Shown in pieces: positions 1 through 10,250 of a DNA stretch of 64,000 nucleotides. Both the position numbers and the translations under genes were made by a program. The notes beneath the pieces were generated by a model. It saw only the letters and a list, made by a program, of their open reading frames with translations. It had not been told where the DNA came from and did no database searches. The stretch's first letter is position 1. Each line of letters starts with the position of its first letter. The DNA is from Dyella psychrodurans (GTDB lineage: Bacteria; Pseudomonadota; Gammaproteobacteria; Xanthomonadales; Rhodanobacteraceae), in NCBI RefSeq assembly GCF_003363265.1, contig NZ_QRBF01000006.1, positions 62,001-126,000 on the forward strand, read 5' to 3'.

Positions 1-885
1 CTCCACCACCTGATCGGCCACCGCGCTGGCGCGCGCATCGCTCTCGGTGACGTGCGCCATCATCGCGTCGATGCCGCCCTTGGCCGACAGCGCCACGTTG
101 AGATCCTGCGAGGCGAGCTCGCCCACCAGCCCGCGCACTTGCTCCATGGCGATGCGCGCGCGCTCGACGTGGCTGCCGATCTGTTCGTTGAACTGGTTCG
201 AATGGCTCGCAAGATTGCGGATTTCACCGGCCACGACGGCAAAGCCGCGGCCCGCTTCGCCCGCACGCGCCGCTTCGATCGCAGCGTTGAGCGCCAGCAG
301 GTTGGTTTCTTCGGCGATGGTGTTGACGTTCTTCAGCAGCGCGAACACCGCATCCATTTCTTTCGACATGCCGTCGATGCGATAGACGATACGCAGGCTT
401 TCGCGCGACAACTGAACGATCAGGCCGACGAAGTGCTCCAGCAGATCGCCCGTGCGCGCGGCGAAATCCTGCACCGACACGCCGCCGTTCTGCACATCGA
501 TGATCTGCTTGAGCAGCGACTGCTGCATGCCGGTCTTGTGCGACAGGCCATCGAAACCGCCGCCGAGGTCGGAAACGGCATCGCGCAGCAGATCCAGCGC
601 CTGGTGCAATTCGCGCGAGGCATGTCCAAGCTCGTCGACCAGCGCGCCGCGCACGTCCTCCAGCGCTTCGCGCACCGGCGCGGTGTCGGGACCCATGGGC
701 GTCTCGACGATGATCGGCGTCGTCGCCTGGCGGCGGCATTCGAAGATCCACACCGCGCAAAGTGCCGTGACCAGCACCGGCGCCATCCAGGCCGGATTCC
801 AGATCAGGCACAACAACAGCGCGGCGAGGCTGACGCCGATACCGACATAGGGACGTGGAGCGGAGGAAGACATGATGGCGGACAT
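1..885 (-). CDS. Methyl-accepting chemotaxis protein without periplasmic sensor (3' end outside window)
   Basis: Partial gene; 295 codons are visible and the reading frame runs off the left edge. Residues about 13-28 and 32-46 form two closely spaced hydrophobic helices with almost no loop between them, so there is no periplasmic ligand domain. A signalling region follows, with the MCP hairpin-tip motif [16 protein letters not shown] at about 195-210, which contacts CheA and CheW. The ATG at 885 lies 17 nt after the cheB stop and has a GGA-type ribosome site; an in-frame ATG at 873 is the alternative. As last visible gene of the chemotaxis operon it is probably an internal-signal (redox or cytoplasmic) transducer; that role is inference. 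Confidence 0.85.
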   Translation of the reverse strand, partial: MSAIMSSSAPRPYVGIGVSLAALLLCLIWNPAWMAPVLVTALCAVWIFECRRQATTPIIVETPMGPDTAPVREALEDVRGALVDELGHASRELHQALDLLRDAVSDLGGGFDGLSHKTGMQQSLLKQIIDVQNGGVSVQDFAARTGDLLEHFVGLIVQLSRESLRIVYRIDGMSKEMDAVFALLKNVNTIAEETNLLALNAAIEAARAGEAGRGFAVVAGEIRNLASHSNQFNEQIGSHVERARIAMEQVRGLVGELASQDLNVALSAKGGIDAMMAHVTESDARASAVADQVVE

Positions 886-902
886 AGGGATGTTCCGGTA
901 CG

Positions 903-2000
903 TCAGGACGCGGCGCGACGCGCGCCGGCAATGGGTTGTTGCGCCAACACGAGCAGGCGCGCGGCGATCTGTTCGAGCGGCAACTTTTCATCGGCCGCAC
1001 CGAGCTTCCAGGCGGCGCCGGGCATGCCCCACACCACCGAGCTCGCTTCGTCTTGCACCAGCGTGGGGGCGCCGCTTTCGCGCAATTCCAGCAAGCCGCG
1101 CGCACCGTCGTCGCCCATGCCGGTCAGCAGCGCACCGATCGCGGCAGCGCCGATGCTGGCCGCCGCCGAGCGGAACAGCACGTCGACGCTGGGCTTGTGA
1201 CGATTGACCTGCGGACCGTCGTGCAGGCGACAAACGTGCTTGGCGCCGTCCCACATCACCAGCAGATGTTCGCCGCCGGGCGCGATATAGGCGTGGCCGG
1301 GCTGAATCGGCTGACCGTCGCGCGCTTCGCACACGCGCATGGCCGAACAATTGTCCATGCGTGTCGCGAACGGACCGCTGAAGGCAGCCGGGATGTGTTG
1401 CGTAATCAACACCGGCGGCGCATCGGGCGGCATCGCCTCGAGCAGCACGCGAATCGCTTCGGTGCCGCCGGTGGATGCGCCGATCACGATGATGCGGCTG
1501 CCGCCGCGCGTTCCGGCCGATTGCGAGCGCGGCAGCACGGCATCGGCGGTGAGACGCGGCGGCACGTCCAGTTTTTGCACCTGCGTGTACGCGCGCGGCC
1601 GCGTGCGTGCGGCGAGCTTCACCTTGGCGCAGATCTCCTGCGCGCTGTCGGCGAAACTGTTCGCCAGGTCGCTGGACGGCTTGGTGAAGAAATCCACCGC
1701 GCCGATCTCCAGGGCGCGTAGCGTCACTTCGGCGCCGCGCTCGGTCAGCGAGGACACCATCACCACCGGCATCGGCCGCAGGCGCATCAGGTTTTCCAGG
1801 AAGGTCAACCCGTCCATGCGCGGCATTTCCACGTCGAGCGTGAGCACGTCGGGATCGAGCTGCTTGATCTTGTCGCGCGCGATCAGCGGATCGGCGGCCA
1901 CGCCAACGACTTCGATTCCGGGATCGGAATCGAGCATGGCCGACAACAATTTCCGCACCAGTGCGGAGTCGTCGACTATCAGGACGCGAACTTTTTCCAT
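903..2000 (-). CDS. cheB: Protein-glutamate methylesterase/glutamine deamidase CheB
   Basis: CheB removes methyl groups from MCP glutamates, giving adaptation. The 365-aa product has an N-terminal receiver (residues 1-120; acidic D10/D11, phospho-acceptor D56 in [16 protein letters not shown] at the receiver end) and a C-terminal esterase domain. The catalytic triad is visible: serine in [11 protein letters not shown], histidine in [10 protein letters not shown] and aspartate in [11 protein letters not shown]. Length is normal for the family. It follows cheD after a 147-bp gap in which no gene is seen. Two upstream MCPs of this operon end in a W-x-x-F pentapeptide of the type that tethers CheB and CheR. 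Confidence 0.97.
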   Translation of the reverse strand: MEKVRVLIVDDSALVRKLLSAMLDSDPGIEVVGVAADPLIARDKIKQLDPDVLTLDVEMPRMDGLTFLENLMRLRPMPVVMVSSLTERGAEVTLRALEIGAVDFFTKPSSDLANSFADSAQEICAKVKLAARTRPRAYTQVQKLDVPPRLTADAVLPRSQSAGTRGGSRIIVIGASTGGTEAIRVLLEAMPPDAPPVLITQHIPAAFSGPFATRMDNCSAMRVCEARDGQPIQPGHAYIAPGGEHLLVMWDGAKHVCRLHDGPQVNRHKPSVDVLFRSAAASIGAAAIGALLTGMGDDGARGLLELRESGAPTLVQDEASSVVWGMPGAAWKLGAADEKLPLEQIAARLLVLAQQPIAGARRAAS

Positions 2001-2147
2001 TGCCGCTTTCTCGCCTTATGCATCAATCAACAATCAGGAAGGAAGGGTGAGCAGCGAGGGCGGCGGATGGATGCCCGCAAGCCCCCTGTATGACCGCGTG
2101 CTCGCGCCCTCGCCACTCATCCTTCGTCCCTGGCACAGCCCGCACCA

Positions 2148-2804
2148 TCAAAACAGCTCCACTTCACCCTTTATCGGATCGTTCGCCAAACGCTTTAGGT
2201 AACTCTGTTCGTTGGCGGCCAGCTCGCTGTCGCGCGAGGAGCGCAGCTGTCGCACGCGCACCCGTCCGCTGGCAGGGAAAAACTGCAGTTGCCGCGGATA
2301 AATGTCGCCAACGTCTTCGGCGACCAGCTGCAACTTTTCCGTTTCCAGGTAACGCTTGACGAACGCGATATTGCGCTGCCCCACGTCGGTCATCTGCGTC
2401 AGCACGCGGCCGCCGCCGAAAATCTTCACTTTCAGCGCATCGCGGCGGCCACCCGCTTTCAGGATCGCGTTGATGAGCTGCTCCATCGCGTCGCTGCCGT
2501 AGCGCGCCGCGCGTCCCACCGCCAGCGACCAGTCGTTGCGCTCGCCGCTCATCGGCTCGGGCAACATGAAATGATTCATGCCGCCGATGCGCCGCTCTTC
2601 ATCGCGAATGCATGCGGACACGCACGATCCGAGCACGGTGGACACCATTTCTTCCTGCGCGCTCACGTAGAACTCGCCCGGCAACACCTTCACGGTCATG
2701 CACGCGTGCGAGGGGTCCCAGAATCGGCGCATATGTTCGAAGCCGGGCAACACCGCCGTCTTCGCAGTGGGCGCCGTGGCGACGCCGGGCATGGGAGCAG
2801 TCAT
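2148..2804 (-). CDS. cheD: Chemoreceptor glutamine deamidase CheD
   Basis: CheD deamidates glutamines in MCPs and in some bacteria is an adaptation partner of CheC. The 218-aa protein carries the family signatures: catalytic Cys61 in VLGSCVSACI and His78 in GGMNHFMLP, followed by the glycine-rich KIFGGG segment. The chosen ATG at 2804 forms an ATGA overlap with the cheR stop and has GGAAG 8 nt upstream; a GTG at 2813 would add three residues. The C-terminal 60 residues are longer than in minimal CheD proteins. No cheC is seen, so it probably serves receptor maturation. Confidence 0.95.
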   Translation of the reverse strand: MTAPMPGVATAPTAKTAVLPGFEHMRRFWDPSHACMTVKVLPGEFYVSAQEEMVSTVLGSCVSACIRDEERRIGGMNHFMLPEPMSGERNDWSLAVGRAARYGSDAMEQLINAILKAGGRRDALKVKIFGGGRVLTQMTDVGQRNIAFVKRYLETEKLQLVAEDVGDIYPRQLQFFPASGRVRVRQLRSSRDSELAANEQSYLKRLANDPIKGEVELF

Positions 2805-3682
2805 GGCACACACTTCCGGTAAACGGTACGGCCCACGAGCTCGAACGAATCGCTAAGGCCGTACATCGATTCGGAATGGCCAAGAAACAGATAGCCTCCC
2901 TGCTCCAACAGGCCGGCGTAGCGTTCGAACAAACGCTGCTTGGTCGGCTTGTCGAAATAGATCACCACGTTGCGGCAGAAAATCGCGTCGAACGGACCGC
3001 GCATCGGCCACTCGTGCAACAGATTGAGCGGCTGGATCGACACCAGCTCGCGCAGGCGCGGATGCACGCAAGCCAGACCTTCATAAGCGCCTTCGCCGCG
3101 CAGGAACCAGCGCGAGCGCCGTGCCTCGGTGATGCCGCCCATGCGTTCCAGCGGATAGGTACCGGCTCGCGCCGCCGCCAGTGCCTGTGGCGACAGGTCG
3201 GTCGCAAGAATGCGCGCATCGACCTTGCTGCCCGTGCGCTCCAGCGCTTCGGCCAGCACCATCGCCAACGCATACGGCTCTTCGCCCGTGGAACAACCAG
3301 CCGACCAGATGCGCAGGCGGCCGCCGTTCTTCTTTTCTTCCAGCCAGCGCGGCAACAACTGTTCGACCAGGAGGTCGTAGTGATGCATCTCGCGGAAGAA
3401 CGAGGTGACATTGGTGCTGATCGCACTGGCCAGTTCGCCCAGTTCGCTTTCCGGATCGGTGCGCAACAGTTCGACGTAGTCGTCGAAGCCTTCCAGGTCC
3501 AGCGCACGCAAGCGACGCAACAAACGTCCCTGTACCAATTGGCGCTTGTGCTCGCCGAGCACGATGCCGCAGTGGCGATAAACGAAATCACTCAGAAATG
3601 CGAAATCGCTATCGCCCAGCGACCAGCCGCCTGCGCCAGCCGCTGCGCCGCGCGTATCATGATCGACGATTCGCGCGGCCAT
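2801..3682 (-). CDS. cheR: Chemotaxis protein methyltransferase CheR
   Basis: CheR transfers methyl groups from S-adenosylmethionine to MCP glutamates. The 293-aa protein has the N-terminal all-alpha domain (about 25-110, including STNVTSFFRE) and a Rossmann methyltransferase domain with the SAM motif IWSAGCSTGEEPYALAM at 125-141 and the FCRNVVIYFD segment typical of CheR. It starts 4 nt after the upstream MCP stop and overlaps cheD by 4 nt, so the MCP-cheR-cheD block is translationally coupled. The first 20 residues are low-complexity Ala/Gly and poorly constrained. Confidence 0.97.
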   Translation of the reverse strand: MAARIVDHDTRGAAAGAGGWSLGDSDFAFLSDFVYRHCGIVLGEHKRQLVQGRLLRRLRALDLEGFDDYVELLRTDPESELGELASAISTNVTSFFREMHHYDLLVEQLLPRWLEEKKNGGRLRIWSAGCSTGEEPYALAMVLAEALERTGSKVDARILATDLSPQALAAARAGTYPLERMGGITEARRSRWFLRGEGAYEGLACVHPRLRELVSIQPLNLLHEWPMRGPFDAIFCRNVVIYFDKPTKQRLFERYAGLLEQGGYLFLGHSESMYGLSDSFELVGRTVYRKCVP

Positions 3683-3686
3683 GCGA

Positions 3687-5408
3687 TCAGAACTCCTTCC
3701 ACACGCCGGCGTCGGCCGTTTCTGCCGGACGCGGCGCTACTTTCGGCGCGCCGCTCTTGCGTACGGCGGCGAACACGGCTTCCGCTTCGGCCACGACGTT
3801 GTCGGAAGCTGCCTTCTTGGACGCAGGCTTGGACGTGGCCACACCGGTGATCTGGAAGAAGCCGACCTGGTTGGTGAGCTCGTCGGCCTGTTCGTGCATC
3901 GCGCGTGCGGCGGCCGAAGCTTCCTCGACCAACGCGGCGTTCTGCTGCGTCATTTCATCCATCTGTGACACGGCGTTGTTGACCTGGTCGATGCCCGCCG
4001 ACTGTTCCTGGCTGGCCGCCGCGATCTCGGCGACGATATCGGTCACCTTCTTCACGCTGTCGACGATGTCCGCCAGCGCCTTGCCGGACTGATCGACCAG
4101 TTCGGAACCCGCACGCACCTTGTCGGCGCTGTCGTTGATGAGCAGCTTGATTTCCTTCGCGGCGCCGGCGCTGCGCTGCGCGAGATTGCGCACCTCGGTG
4201 GCGACCACCGCGAAACCGCGACCCTGTTCGCCCGCACGCGCCGCTTCCACGGCGGCATTGAGCGCCAGCAGATTGGTCTGGAAGGCGATCTCGTCGATCA
4301 GGCTGACGATGTCGGAAATCTTGCGGCTGGACGTATTGATCTCGCGCATCGCGGTGACGGCCTGCGCCGCCACTTCGCCGCCGCGCTCGGCCTGTTCGCG
4401 CGCACCGCGGGCGAGCTGGTTGGCGTGGCTGGCGTTTTCCGCGTTCTGCTTCACGGTGGAGGTCATTTCTTCCATCGACGAAGCGGTTTCTTCCAGGCTC
4501 GACGCCTGTTCCTGCGTGCGCTGGCTCAGGTCGTCGTTGCCGCGCGCGATCTGCTGCGCGGCCGTGCTCACGGCGTCGGAGCCCTGGCGCACTTCGGCGA
4601 CGATTTCCACCAGTCGCTGATCCATCGTGCGCAGCGCGGTGAGCAGCCTGGCAAGCTCGTCGTCGCCCTTGACCTGCACGTCGTGACCCAGCTTGCCGTC
4701 GGCGATTTCATTGGCGACCTTCATCGCGTAGCTCAGCGCATGCGAAATCGAGCGGATCAGCAAGGTGGAGCGAAGCAGCGCGAACAGCAGGCCGGCAATC
4801 AGCGCAATGAAGGTGATCATGCGTACGCGCTGATAGCTCTTCACCTGATCGGCGTAGATCTGACCGGCTTCGCTGCTCTGGACCTGCACGAGCTTGGAGA
4901 GCGCATCCTGACGCTGCATCAGCAGCGGACGCAGTTCCATTTCGACCAGGTCGGAGGCGCCGGTATCGGCCTGCTTGATGGCATCGAGCACGTCCTGCTT
5001 GGCCTGCTCGTAGTCTTTGTCGGTGGAGTGCCAATCCTTGTTGGCCGCGGCCACCGCATCGCTCATCGGCAACGCCGAGAAGCGCTTCTTGTAGTCGTTC
5101 ATCTCCGCCTGATAGCGGTCGAACTCGGCCATCTTCTGCTTCACCTGATCGGCCTTGCCGACCAGCGCCGCCGCCTCGTTGAGCGTGAGGAACGACTTCA
5201 GCGAATCGCTGCGCACCACGTCCAGATACTGGCTTGGCACCAGCTCCGATGCGTAGATGCGTTGCGTGCCGGCATTCTGCTGCGACATCGAACCCAGGCC
5301 GATCCCCGCGCCTGCCAGCAACATCACGCAAAGCAGGCCCACCAGCATCACCAGGCGGGCCTTGATCGAGAGCGACTTGAATTTGAATTTCGGGAAACGA
5401 AGTTTCAT
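3687..5408 (-). CDS. Methyl-accepting chemotaxis protein, four-helix-bundle sensor type
   Basis: A 573-aa classical transmembrane receptor. TM1 is at about 17-38, a periplasmic helical sensor (TarH/4HB type) spans about 40-190, TM2 is at about 195-215, HAMP at about 216-270, and the long coiled-coil signalling domain contains [20 protein letters not shown]. The extreme C-terminus is GVWKEF, a match to the W-x-x-F tether that recruits CheR/CheB, fitting its position immediately before cheR. Unusually Lys/Phe-rich N-terminus ([11 protein letters not shown]). The ligand cannot be predicted. Confidence 0.93.
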   Translation of the reverse strand: MKLRFPKFKFKSLSIKARLVMLVGLLCVMLLAGAGIGLGSMSQQNAGTQRIYASELVPSQYLDVVRSDSLKSFLTLNEAAALVGKADQVKQKMAEFDRYQAEMNDYKKRFSALPMSDAVAAANKDWHSTDKDYEQAKQDVLDAIKQADTGASDLVEMELRPLLMQRQDALSKLVQVQSSEAGQIYADQVKSYQRVRMITFIALIAGLLFALLRSTLLIRSISHALSYAMKVANEIADGKLGHDVQVKGDDELARLLTALRTMDQRLVEIVAEVRQGSDAVSTAAQQIARGNDDLSQRTQEQASSLEETASSMEEMTSTVKQNAENASHANQLARGAREQAERGGEVAAQAVTAMREINTSSRKISDIVSLIDEIAFQTNLLALNAAVEAARAGEQGRGFAVVATEVRNLAQRSAGAAKEIKLLINDSADKVRAGSELVDQSGKALADIVDSVKKVTDIVAEIAAASQEQSAGIDQVNNAVSQMDEMTQQNAALVEEASAAARAMHEQADELTNQVGFFQITGVATSKPASKKAASDNVVAEAEAVFAAVRKSGAPKVAPRPAETADAGVWKEF

Positions 5409-5420
5409 GTTGTTATTCCT

Positions 5421-5927
5421 TCACGCCACGGCTTTCACATCGTTCGCCGCATTCAGCGCGGCCTCGAGCATCTGTGCGTCCTGCGGTTGCAGCAGCTTGT
5501 CTGCGTCGAGCAGCAGCACCATGCGGTCGCCGATCGAGGTCAATCCCTTCAGGTATTCGGTGTCCACCGTCGTGCCCATGTCCGGCACGGGGCGCATGGC
5601 ATCGCCGGCGACGTCCAGCACGTCCGACACGCCATCGACGACCACGCCGAACTGACGACCCGAGACCGTGATGATCACGGTGACGGTGGTGGCGTCGTAT
5701 TCCTCGCGGGCGAGACCGAAGCGCAGTCGAAGATCGATCACCGGCACGATCGCGCCGCGCAGGTTCAGCACGCCCAGCACGTAGTGCGGCGATTGCGGAA
5801 TGCGCGTCACCGGCGTCCAGCCGCGGATCTCGCGCACGGAGAGGATGTCGATGCCGTATTCCTCGTGCGCGAGGTTCACGGTGAGGTATTGCGACTGGAG
5901 CGCCTCGCTCCGGGATGGGTCGGACAT
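5421..5927 (-). CDS. cheW: Coupling protein CheW (second chemotaxis pathway)
   Basis: CheW bridges receptors and CheA in the array. The 168-aa product is a single CheW domain with the expected core: EEYGIDILSVREIRGW, IPQSPHYVLGVLNLRGAIVPVIDL and a C-terminal LLLDADKLL. ATG at 5927 has GAGG six nt upstream. The next MCP begins 12 nt after its stop. A strong sigma-28 promoter lies 49-75 bp upstream, so cheW and the genes after it (MCP, cheR, cheD, cheB) can be expressed separately from the cheA transcript. It is one of two cheW genes in the window. Confidence 0.96.
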   Translation of the reverse strand: MSDPSRSEALQSQYLTVNLAHEEYGIDILSVREIRGWTPVTRIPQSPHYVLGVLNLRGAIVPVIDLRLRFGLAREEYDATTVTVIITVSGRQFGVVVDGVSDVLDVAGDAMRPVPDMGTTVDTEYLKGLTSIGDRMVLLLDADKLLQPQDAQMLEAALNAANDVKAVA

Positions 5928-5975
5928 GTTTCGCCTCGTCGTTGGAGCAGCAGGCGGTGCTCCCGTTCGAAAGAT

Positions 5976-6002
5976 GGATCGGCTGTCGGCCGCAAAACTT
6001 GA
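5976..6002 (-). promoter_or_regulatory. Sigma-28 (FliA) promoter of the cheW operon
   Basis: On the minus strand TCAAGTTT, an exact 11-bp spacer, then GCCGATCC; consensus TAAAGTTT-N11-GCCGATAA. It lies in the 91-bp gap before cheW, about 49 bp from the start codon. Confidence 0.8.
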
Positions 6003-6018
6003 GCTGTTCGGGCCAGGC

Positions 6019-7716
6019 TCAGAACTCCGCCCACTCGCCGGCCACGGCCAGCTCGCGGCCTGCAGGATCCTGCGGCCGGGCCGGCGCAGCCGGCTTCCGG
6101 ACTGCCCCCTGGCGGACCAGCGGGGCTGCCTCGACGGCCTTGGCTTCCTGCAGCCGGAAATAGCGCATCTGGGCCTGCAGCTGGTCGGCCTGCTCCTGCA
6201 TGGCGCGGGCGGCGGCGGCCGCTTCTTCCACCAGGGCGGCGTTCTGTTGCGTCACCTCGTCCATCTGCGTGACGGCCCGGTTGACCTGCTCGATGCCGGT
6301 CGACTGCTCCTGGCTGGCGGCCGCGATCTCGTCGACGATGTCGGCGACTTTTTTCGCGCTGCCGATGATCCCGGCCAGCGCCCGGCCCGATTCGTCCACC
6401 AGCTGCGAGCCGGCCTGCACCTTCTCCACGCTGTCGCCGATCAGGCCCTTGATGTCCTTGGCGGCACGCGCGCTGCGCTGGGCAAGACTGCGCACCTCGC
6501 CCGCGACCACCGCGAAGCCGTGGCCGTGCTGTCCCGCGTGCGCGGCCTCGACCGCGGCGTTCAAGGCCAGCAGGTTGGTCTGGAAGGCGATTTCGTCGAT
6601 CAGGCTGACGATGTCGGAAATCTGCGCGCTCGCCTGTTGGATCGCCTTCATCGCACCGCTGGCGCGCGACGCCACATCGCCGCCGTGTTCGGCCTGCACG
6701 CGCATGTCGGCGGCAAGACGGCTGGCCTGCTGCGCGTTGTCGGCGCTCTGTTTCACGGTGGAGGTCATCTCCTCCATCGACGCGGCGGTTTCCTCGAGAC
6801 TGGAGGCCTGTTCCTGCGTGCGATGGCTCAAGTCGTCGTTGCCGCTGGCAATCTGCTGGGCCGCCGACGTCACCGCGTGTGCACCCTGCTGCACCTTGCC
6901 GACGATGCCTGTCAGTTTGCTTCGCATGCGTTGCAAGGCATCGAGCAGACTGCCCGGCGCGGGAGCCGCGTCCACATCGGCGACGGTGAGATCGCCATCG
7001 GCAATGCGCGCAGCCATCGCCACGGCAAAAGCAGGTTCGCCGCCAATGCTCAGGCGAATGCTGCGCATCGATTGCCACACGACCAGAATCACCAGCAGTC
7101 CGACCAGGGTGGCGCGCAACAGGCTGCCCACCAGCATGTGCATGAACTGCGCGTCGATATCCACGAAATACGCGCCAGCCGCGATATGCAGATCCCACGG
7201 CTTGTACCAGGCCGTGTAGGTCATCTTCAGCTTGTCGCCTTTGCTGCCCGGCATCGGCCACATGTATTCGGTGATGCCGTGGCCATCGCGCCGGTCGGCG
7301 GCAAGCATCTCGCGATACATGTATTTGCCAGTGGAATCGCTCTCATCCTTGATGCTCTTGCCAACGCGCTTGGGCATCACCGGATGCATGCGCATGGCGA
7401 GGCTGGAGTCGAAGATGTAGACGTAGCCGGCGCCATCGTTCCAGCGCAACGTGGACACCGCCGCCAGTGCGCGTTTTTGCGCTTCCGCATCGCTGAATTC
7501 GCCCTTTTCCGCGCGATCGTGGTAGCTCTGTACCAGCGTCATCGCGGTGGACACTTCGTCGCCGAGCGCACGCTTGCGCGCTTCCATCTGCAGGCTGCGG
7601 CTATCCATCGCGGACATCACGGTCAAGGCGACCAATCCCACCACCACGATGGCGATGACAAGCCATACCCGTGCCGCAAGGCTCAGGCGATCGAGGGATT
7701 TCAGCGGGGACATCAT
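6019..7716 (-). CDS. Methyl-accepting chemotaxis protein with single Cache sensor
   Basis: A 565-aa receptor. TM1 is at about 12-32, followed by a periplasmic single-Cache (sCache_2 type) domain with GYVYIFDSSLAMRMHP and PWDLHIAAGAYFVDID, TM2 at about 190-215, a short HAMP-like region and the signalling domain ([20 protein letters not shown]; note His where Arg is usual). The C-terminus GEWAEF again gives a W-x-x-F CheR/CheB tether. ATG at 7716 has GAAGG about 8 nt upstream; a longer in-frame extension to 7779 lacks a good site. Cache domains of this class often bind small organic acids, but no ligand can be assigned. Confidence 0.92.
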   Translation of the reverse strand: MMSPLKSLDRLSLAARVWLVIAIVVVGLVALTVMSAMDSRSLQMEARKRALGDEVSTAMTLVQSYHDRAEKGEFSDAEAQKRALAAVSTLRWNDGAGYVYIFDSSLAMRMHPVMPKRVGKSIKDESDSTGKYMYREMLAADRRDGHGITEYMWPMPGSKGDKLKMTYTAWYKPWDLHIAAGAYFVDIDAQFMHMLVGSLLRATLVGLLVILVVWQSMRSIRLSIGGEPAFAVAMAARIADGDLTVADVDAAPAPGSLLDALQRMRSKLTGIVGKVQQGAHAVTSAAQQIASGNDDLSHRTQEQASSLEETAASMEEMTSTVKQSADNAQQASRLAADMRVQAEHGGDVASRASGAMKAIQQASAQISDIVSLIDEIAFQTNLLALNAAVEAAHAGQHGHGFAVVAGEVRSLAQRSARAAKDIKGLIGDSVEKVQAGSQLVDESGRALAGIIGSAKKVADIVDEIAAASQEQSTGIEQVNRAVTQMDEVTQQNAALVEEAAAAARAMQEQADQLQAQMRYFRLQEAKAVEAAPLVRQGAVRKPAAPARPQDPAGRELAVAGEWAEF

Positions 7717-7861
7717 GACTGCGACCTTCAAATGACGGGAGAGGATGGGCGCGCAACCGCCCGGATTCATGCAGGGCACAATCGCGCGCCACGCCTTCGG
7801 CGCGCCGGTGCCTTCGATCTCTGGAAACCGGCGGCGCCCTCCGCGCCGCCGTCATGCCGCG

Positions 7862-9844
7862 CTACGCGGCCTTGCGTCGCGCCTGCAGGCGAATGATTCC
7901 CGCCACGTCGACAATCAGTGCGACCGAACCGTCCGCCAGGATGGTGGCGCCCGAGATGCCGTCGACGCGCCGATAATTCGCTTCGAGCGACTTCACCACC
8001 GCCTGCTGCTGGCCGATCAGCTCATCGACAAACAAGCCCACGCGATTGCCGTCGGCTTCGACCACGATCACCAGGCCCTCCTCGATCTTCTGGCGCGCGG
8101 TGGCGCAACCGAATTGCTGGTGCAGGCGAACGATCGGCAGGTATTCGTCGCGGAAGCGGAACAGCTCGCCGCCGCCCGTCACGCTGCGCACGGCTTCGGC
8201 CGGCAATTGAATCGATTCCACGATCGACACCAGCGGCACGATGTAGCATTCGTCGCCCACGCCCGCGCTCAAGCCGTCGATGATGGCCAGCGTCAACGGC
8301 AGCGTGATGGTGAAGGTCGTGCCGTTGCCGGGCCGGCTCTTGATGGCGACATTTCCGCCCAGGTCCACCACGTTGCGGCGAACCACGTCCATGCCCACGC
8401 CGCGGCCGGACAGATCGGTGGTCACCGCCGCCGTCGAGAAACCCGGCTGGAAAATCAGCTCGCCCACTTCTTCGTCACTGATGCCTTCCGCGCTCTTGAT
8501 CAAGCCTTTCTGCAGCGCCTTGTTGATGATCGCCTCGCGGTTGAGGCCGGCGCCGTCGTCGACGATTTCCACCACGATGGAACCGCCACGATGCGAGGCT
8601 TCCAGGCGCAGCGTACCGACGTCGCCCTTGCCGGCGGCGCGGCGCTTCTCCGGTATTTCCAGGCCGTGATCGATCGCGTTGCGCACGAGATGCACCAGCG
8701 GATCGCCGATCTTCTCCAGAACAGTCTTGTCCAGCTCGGTGTGCTCACCCACCAGCTCAAGCTTCACCTGCTTGCCGAGCTTCTGGCTGAGATCGCGCAC
8801 CAGCCGCGGGAAACGGTTGAACACCGAACCGATCGGCAACATGCGTATGCCCATCACGCTTTCCTGCAGGGAACGCGTGTGACGAGCGAGCTGCGCAAGG
8901 CCTTCCTGCAGCATGCTCAAACGCGACGGATCGAAATCCTCGCGGAACTGATCGAGCATCGCCTGCGTGATGACGAGTTCGCCGACCAGATCGATCAGGC
9001 TGTCGATCTTGTCGATGCCCACACGCACCGAACCTGCATCGTTGCTGCTTGCCGCAGCACTGCGCGTGGTCCCGGCCGCTGCGCCTGCACCGGCCGGCGC
9101 GGCATCTGTCTCGACAGCCGGTGCAGGCGGTGGTGCGGCGGCAACGAGTGGCTCGATGCTCAGATCGCACTCGTCTTCGACCCACTCGAACACCGACGCA
9201 ATCGCTTCGCGCGTCGCCGCGCCGGTGAGCGTGAGATGCCAGCCTAGATGGCACTCGCTGGGGTCGAGCGCGTCCAGCGTGGGCACGCGATCCAACTGTG
9301 CCTCGACGACCAGCTGCCCGAGCGCAGCCAGTTCACGCAACAGACGCAACGGGTCGTTGCCGCCGGCCAACATGCCAGCGTGGGGACGGAACTTGATGCT
9401 CCAGCCGTTCGAAGCAGCCGGTTTTGCAGCAACTTTCGCGGTCGGCGCCGGAACCTCGCGACCGACCGCGGCGGCCAACTGCCGTTTCAACTCTTCACTG
9501 CTCGCATCGGCAAGCGGTTGTCCGCCTTGCGCGCGCTCGAACATGCCGCGCAGGCAATCCACCGTGCGCAGCATCAATTCGATGATGGGCTTGTCGATCG
9601 CACGACGACCCTCGCGCACCTGGTCGAGCAAAGACTCGGCCTCGTGCGTGAACGCCGCCATCTCCGGAAAACCGAACGTGGCCGCGCCGCCCTTGATCGA
9701 GTGCGCCGCGCGAAAAATGCTGTGCACCAGCTCCGCATCGCCCCCTTCGTCCAGCGCCAGCAATGCCGTTTCCATGGCATCGAGTCCCTCGAGGCTTTCC
9801 TCGAAGAAGACTTTGTGGAACTGCGTGACGCTGATCGTGCTCAT
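7862..9844 (-). CDS. cheA: Chemotaxis histidine kinase CheA (second pathway)
   Basis: CheA autophosphorylates in response to receptors and passes phosphate to CheY and CheB. In the 660-aa protein the HPt domain (1-105) carries His48 in FRAAHSIKGGAATFGF. A second alpha/beta module at about 145-235 is followed by an Ala/Pro linker, dimerisation domain P3 (from about 270), the ATP-binding domain (HLVRNAIDHGLE, DDGAGLN, GRGVGMD) and a C-terminal CheW-like domain. Its cheY partner is 29 nt upstream. It is clearly distinct from the other CheA at 15787-17733, so two signalling pathways coexist. Confidence 0.97.
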   Translation of the reverse strand: MSTISVTQFHKVFFEESLEGLDAMETALLALDEGGDAELVHSIFRAAHSIKGGAATFGFPEMAAFTHEAESLLDQVREGRRAIDKPIIELMLRTVDCLRGMFERAQGGQPLADASSEELKRQLAAAVGREVPAPTAKVAAKPAASNGWSIKFRPHAGMLAGGNDPLRLLRELAALGQLVVEAQLDRVPTLDALDPSECHLGWHLTLTGAATREAIASVFEWVEDECDLSIEPLVAAAPPPAPAVETDAAPAGAGAAAGTTRSAAASSNDAGSVRVGIDKIDSLIDLVGELVITQAMLDQFREDFDPSRLSMLQEGLAQLARHTRSLQESVMGIRMLPIGSVFNRFPRLVRDLSQKLGKQVKLELVGEHTELDKTVLEKIGDPLVHLVRNAIDHGLEIPEKRRAAGKGDVGTLRLEASHRGGSIVVEIVDDGAGLNREAIINKALQKGLIKSAEGISDEEVGELIFQPGFSTAAVTTDLSGRGVGMDVVRRNVVDLGGNVAIKSRPGNGTTFTITLPLTLAIIDGLSAGVGDECYIVPLVSIVESIQLPAEAVRSVTGGGELFRFRDEYLPIVRLHQQFGCATARQKIEEGLVIVVEADGNRVGLFVDELIGQQQAVVKSLEANYRRVDGISGATILADGSVALIVDVAGIIRLQARRKAA

Positions 9845-9873
9845 AGGGGGCTCTTACGTTGGAAGATCTGCGC

Positions 9874-10236
9874 TTAACCGAGAACGCGACGGACCGTTGC
9901 CAGCAGCTGCTCCGGATCGAACGGCTTCACCAGCCAGCCCGTCGCGCCCGCGGCCTTGCCTTCCATCTTCTTGTCGGTGTTGGATTCGGTCGTCAGCATC
10001 AGAATCGGCACGCCCTTGTAATCCGGGCGCGCGCGCAGCTCGCGCACCATGCTGATGCCGTCCATCACCGGCATGTTCACGTCGGCCAGCACGAGGTCGA
10101 AGCGCGATGCGGCCGCGGTATCCAGCGCAAGCTGGCCGTTTTCCGCTTCGCTGACTTCGTAACCGGCGCTACGCAGGGTGAACGCCACCATGCCGCGCAT
10201 CGAAGCCGAATCGTCTACTGCAAGAATCTTTGCCAT
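9874..10236 (-). CDS. cheY: Response regulator CheY (second pathway)
   Basis: A stand-alone 120-aa receiver. Acid pocket D8/D9, phospho-acceptor D52 in VLADVNMPVMDG, conserved Thr in LMLTTESNTD and Lys in LVKPFDPEQL. ATG at 10236 has the strong site GAGGTGG just upstream and lies 14 nt after the STAS gene stop. It belongs with the adjacent cheA; whether it binds the flagellar switch or acts as a phosphate sink for the other pathway cannot be read from sequence. Confidence 0.95.
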   Translation of the reverse strand: MAKILAVDDSASMRGMVAFTLRSAGYEVSEAENGQLALDTAAASRFDLVLADVNMPVMDGISMVRELRARPDYKGVPILMLTTESNTDKKMEGKAAGATGWLVKPFDPEQLLATVRRVLG

Positions 10237-10250
10237 CTTCCACCTCAAGT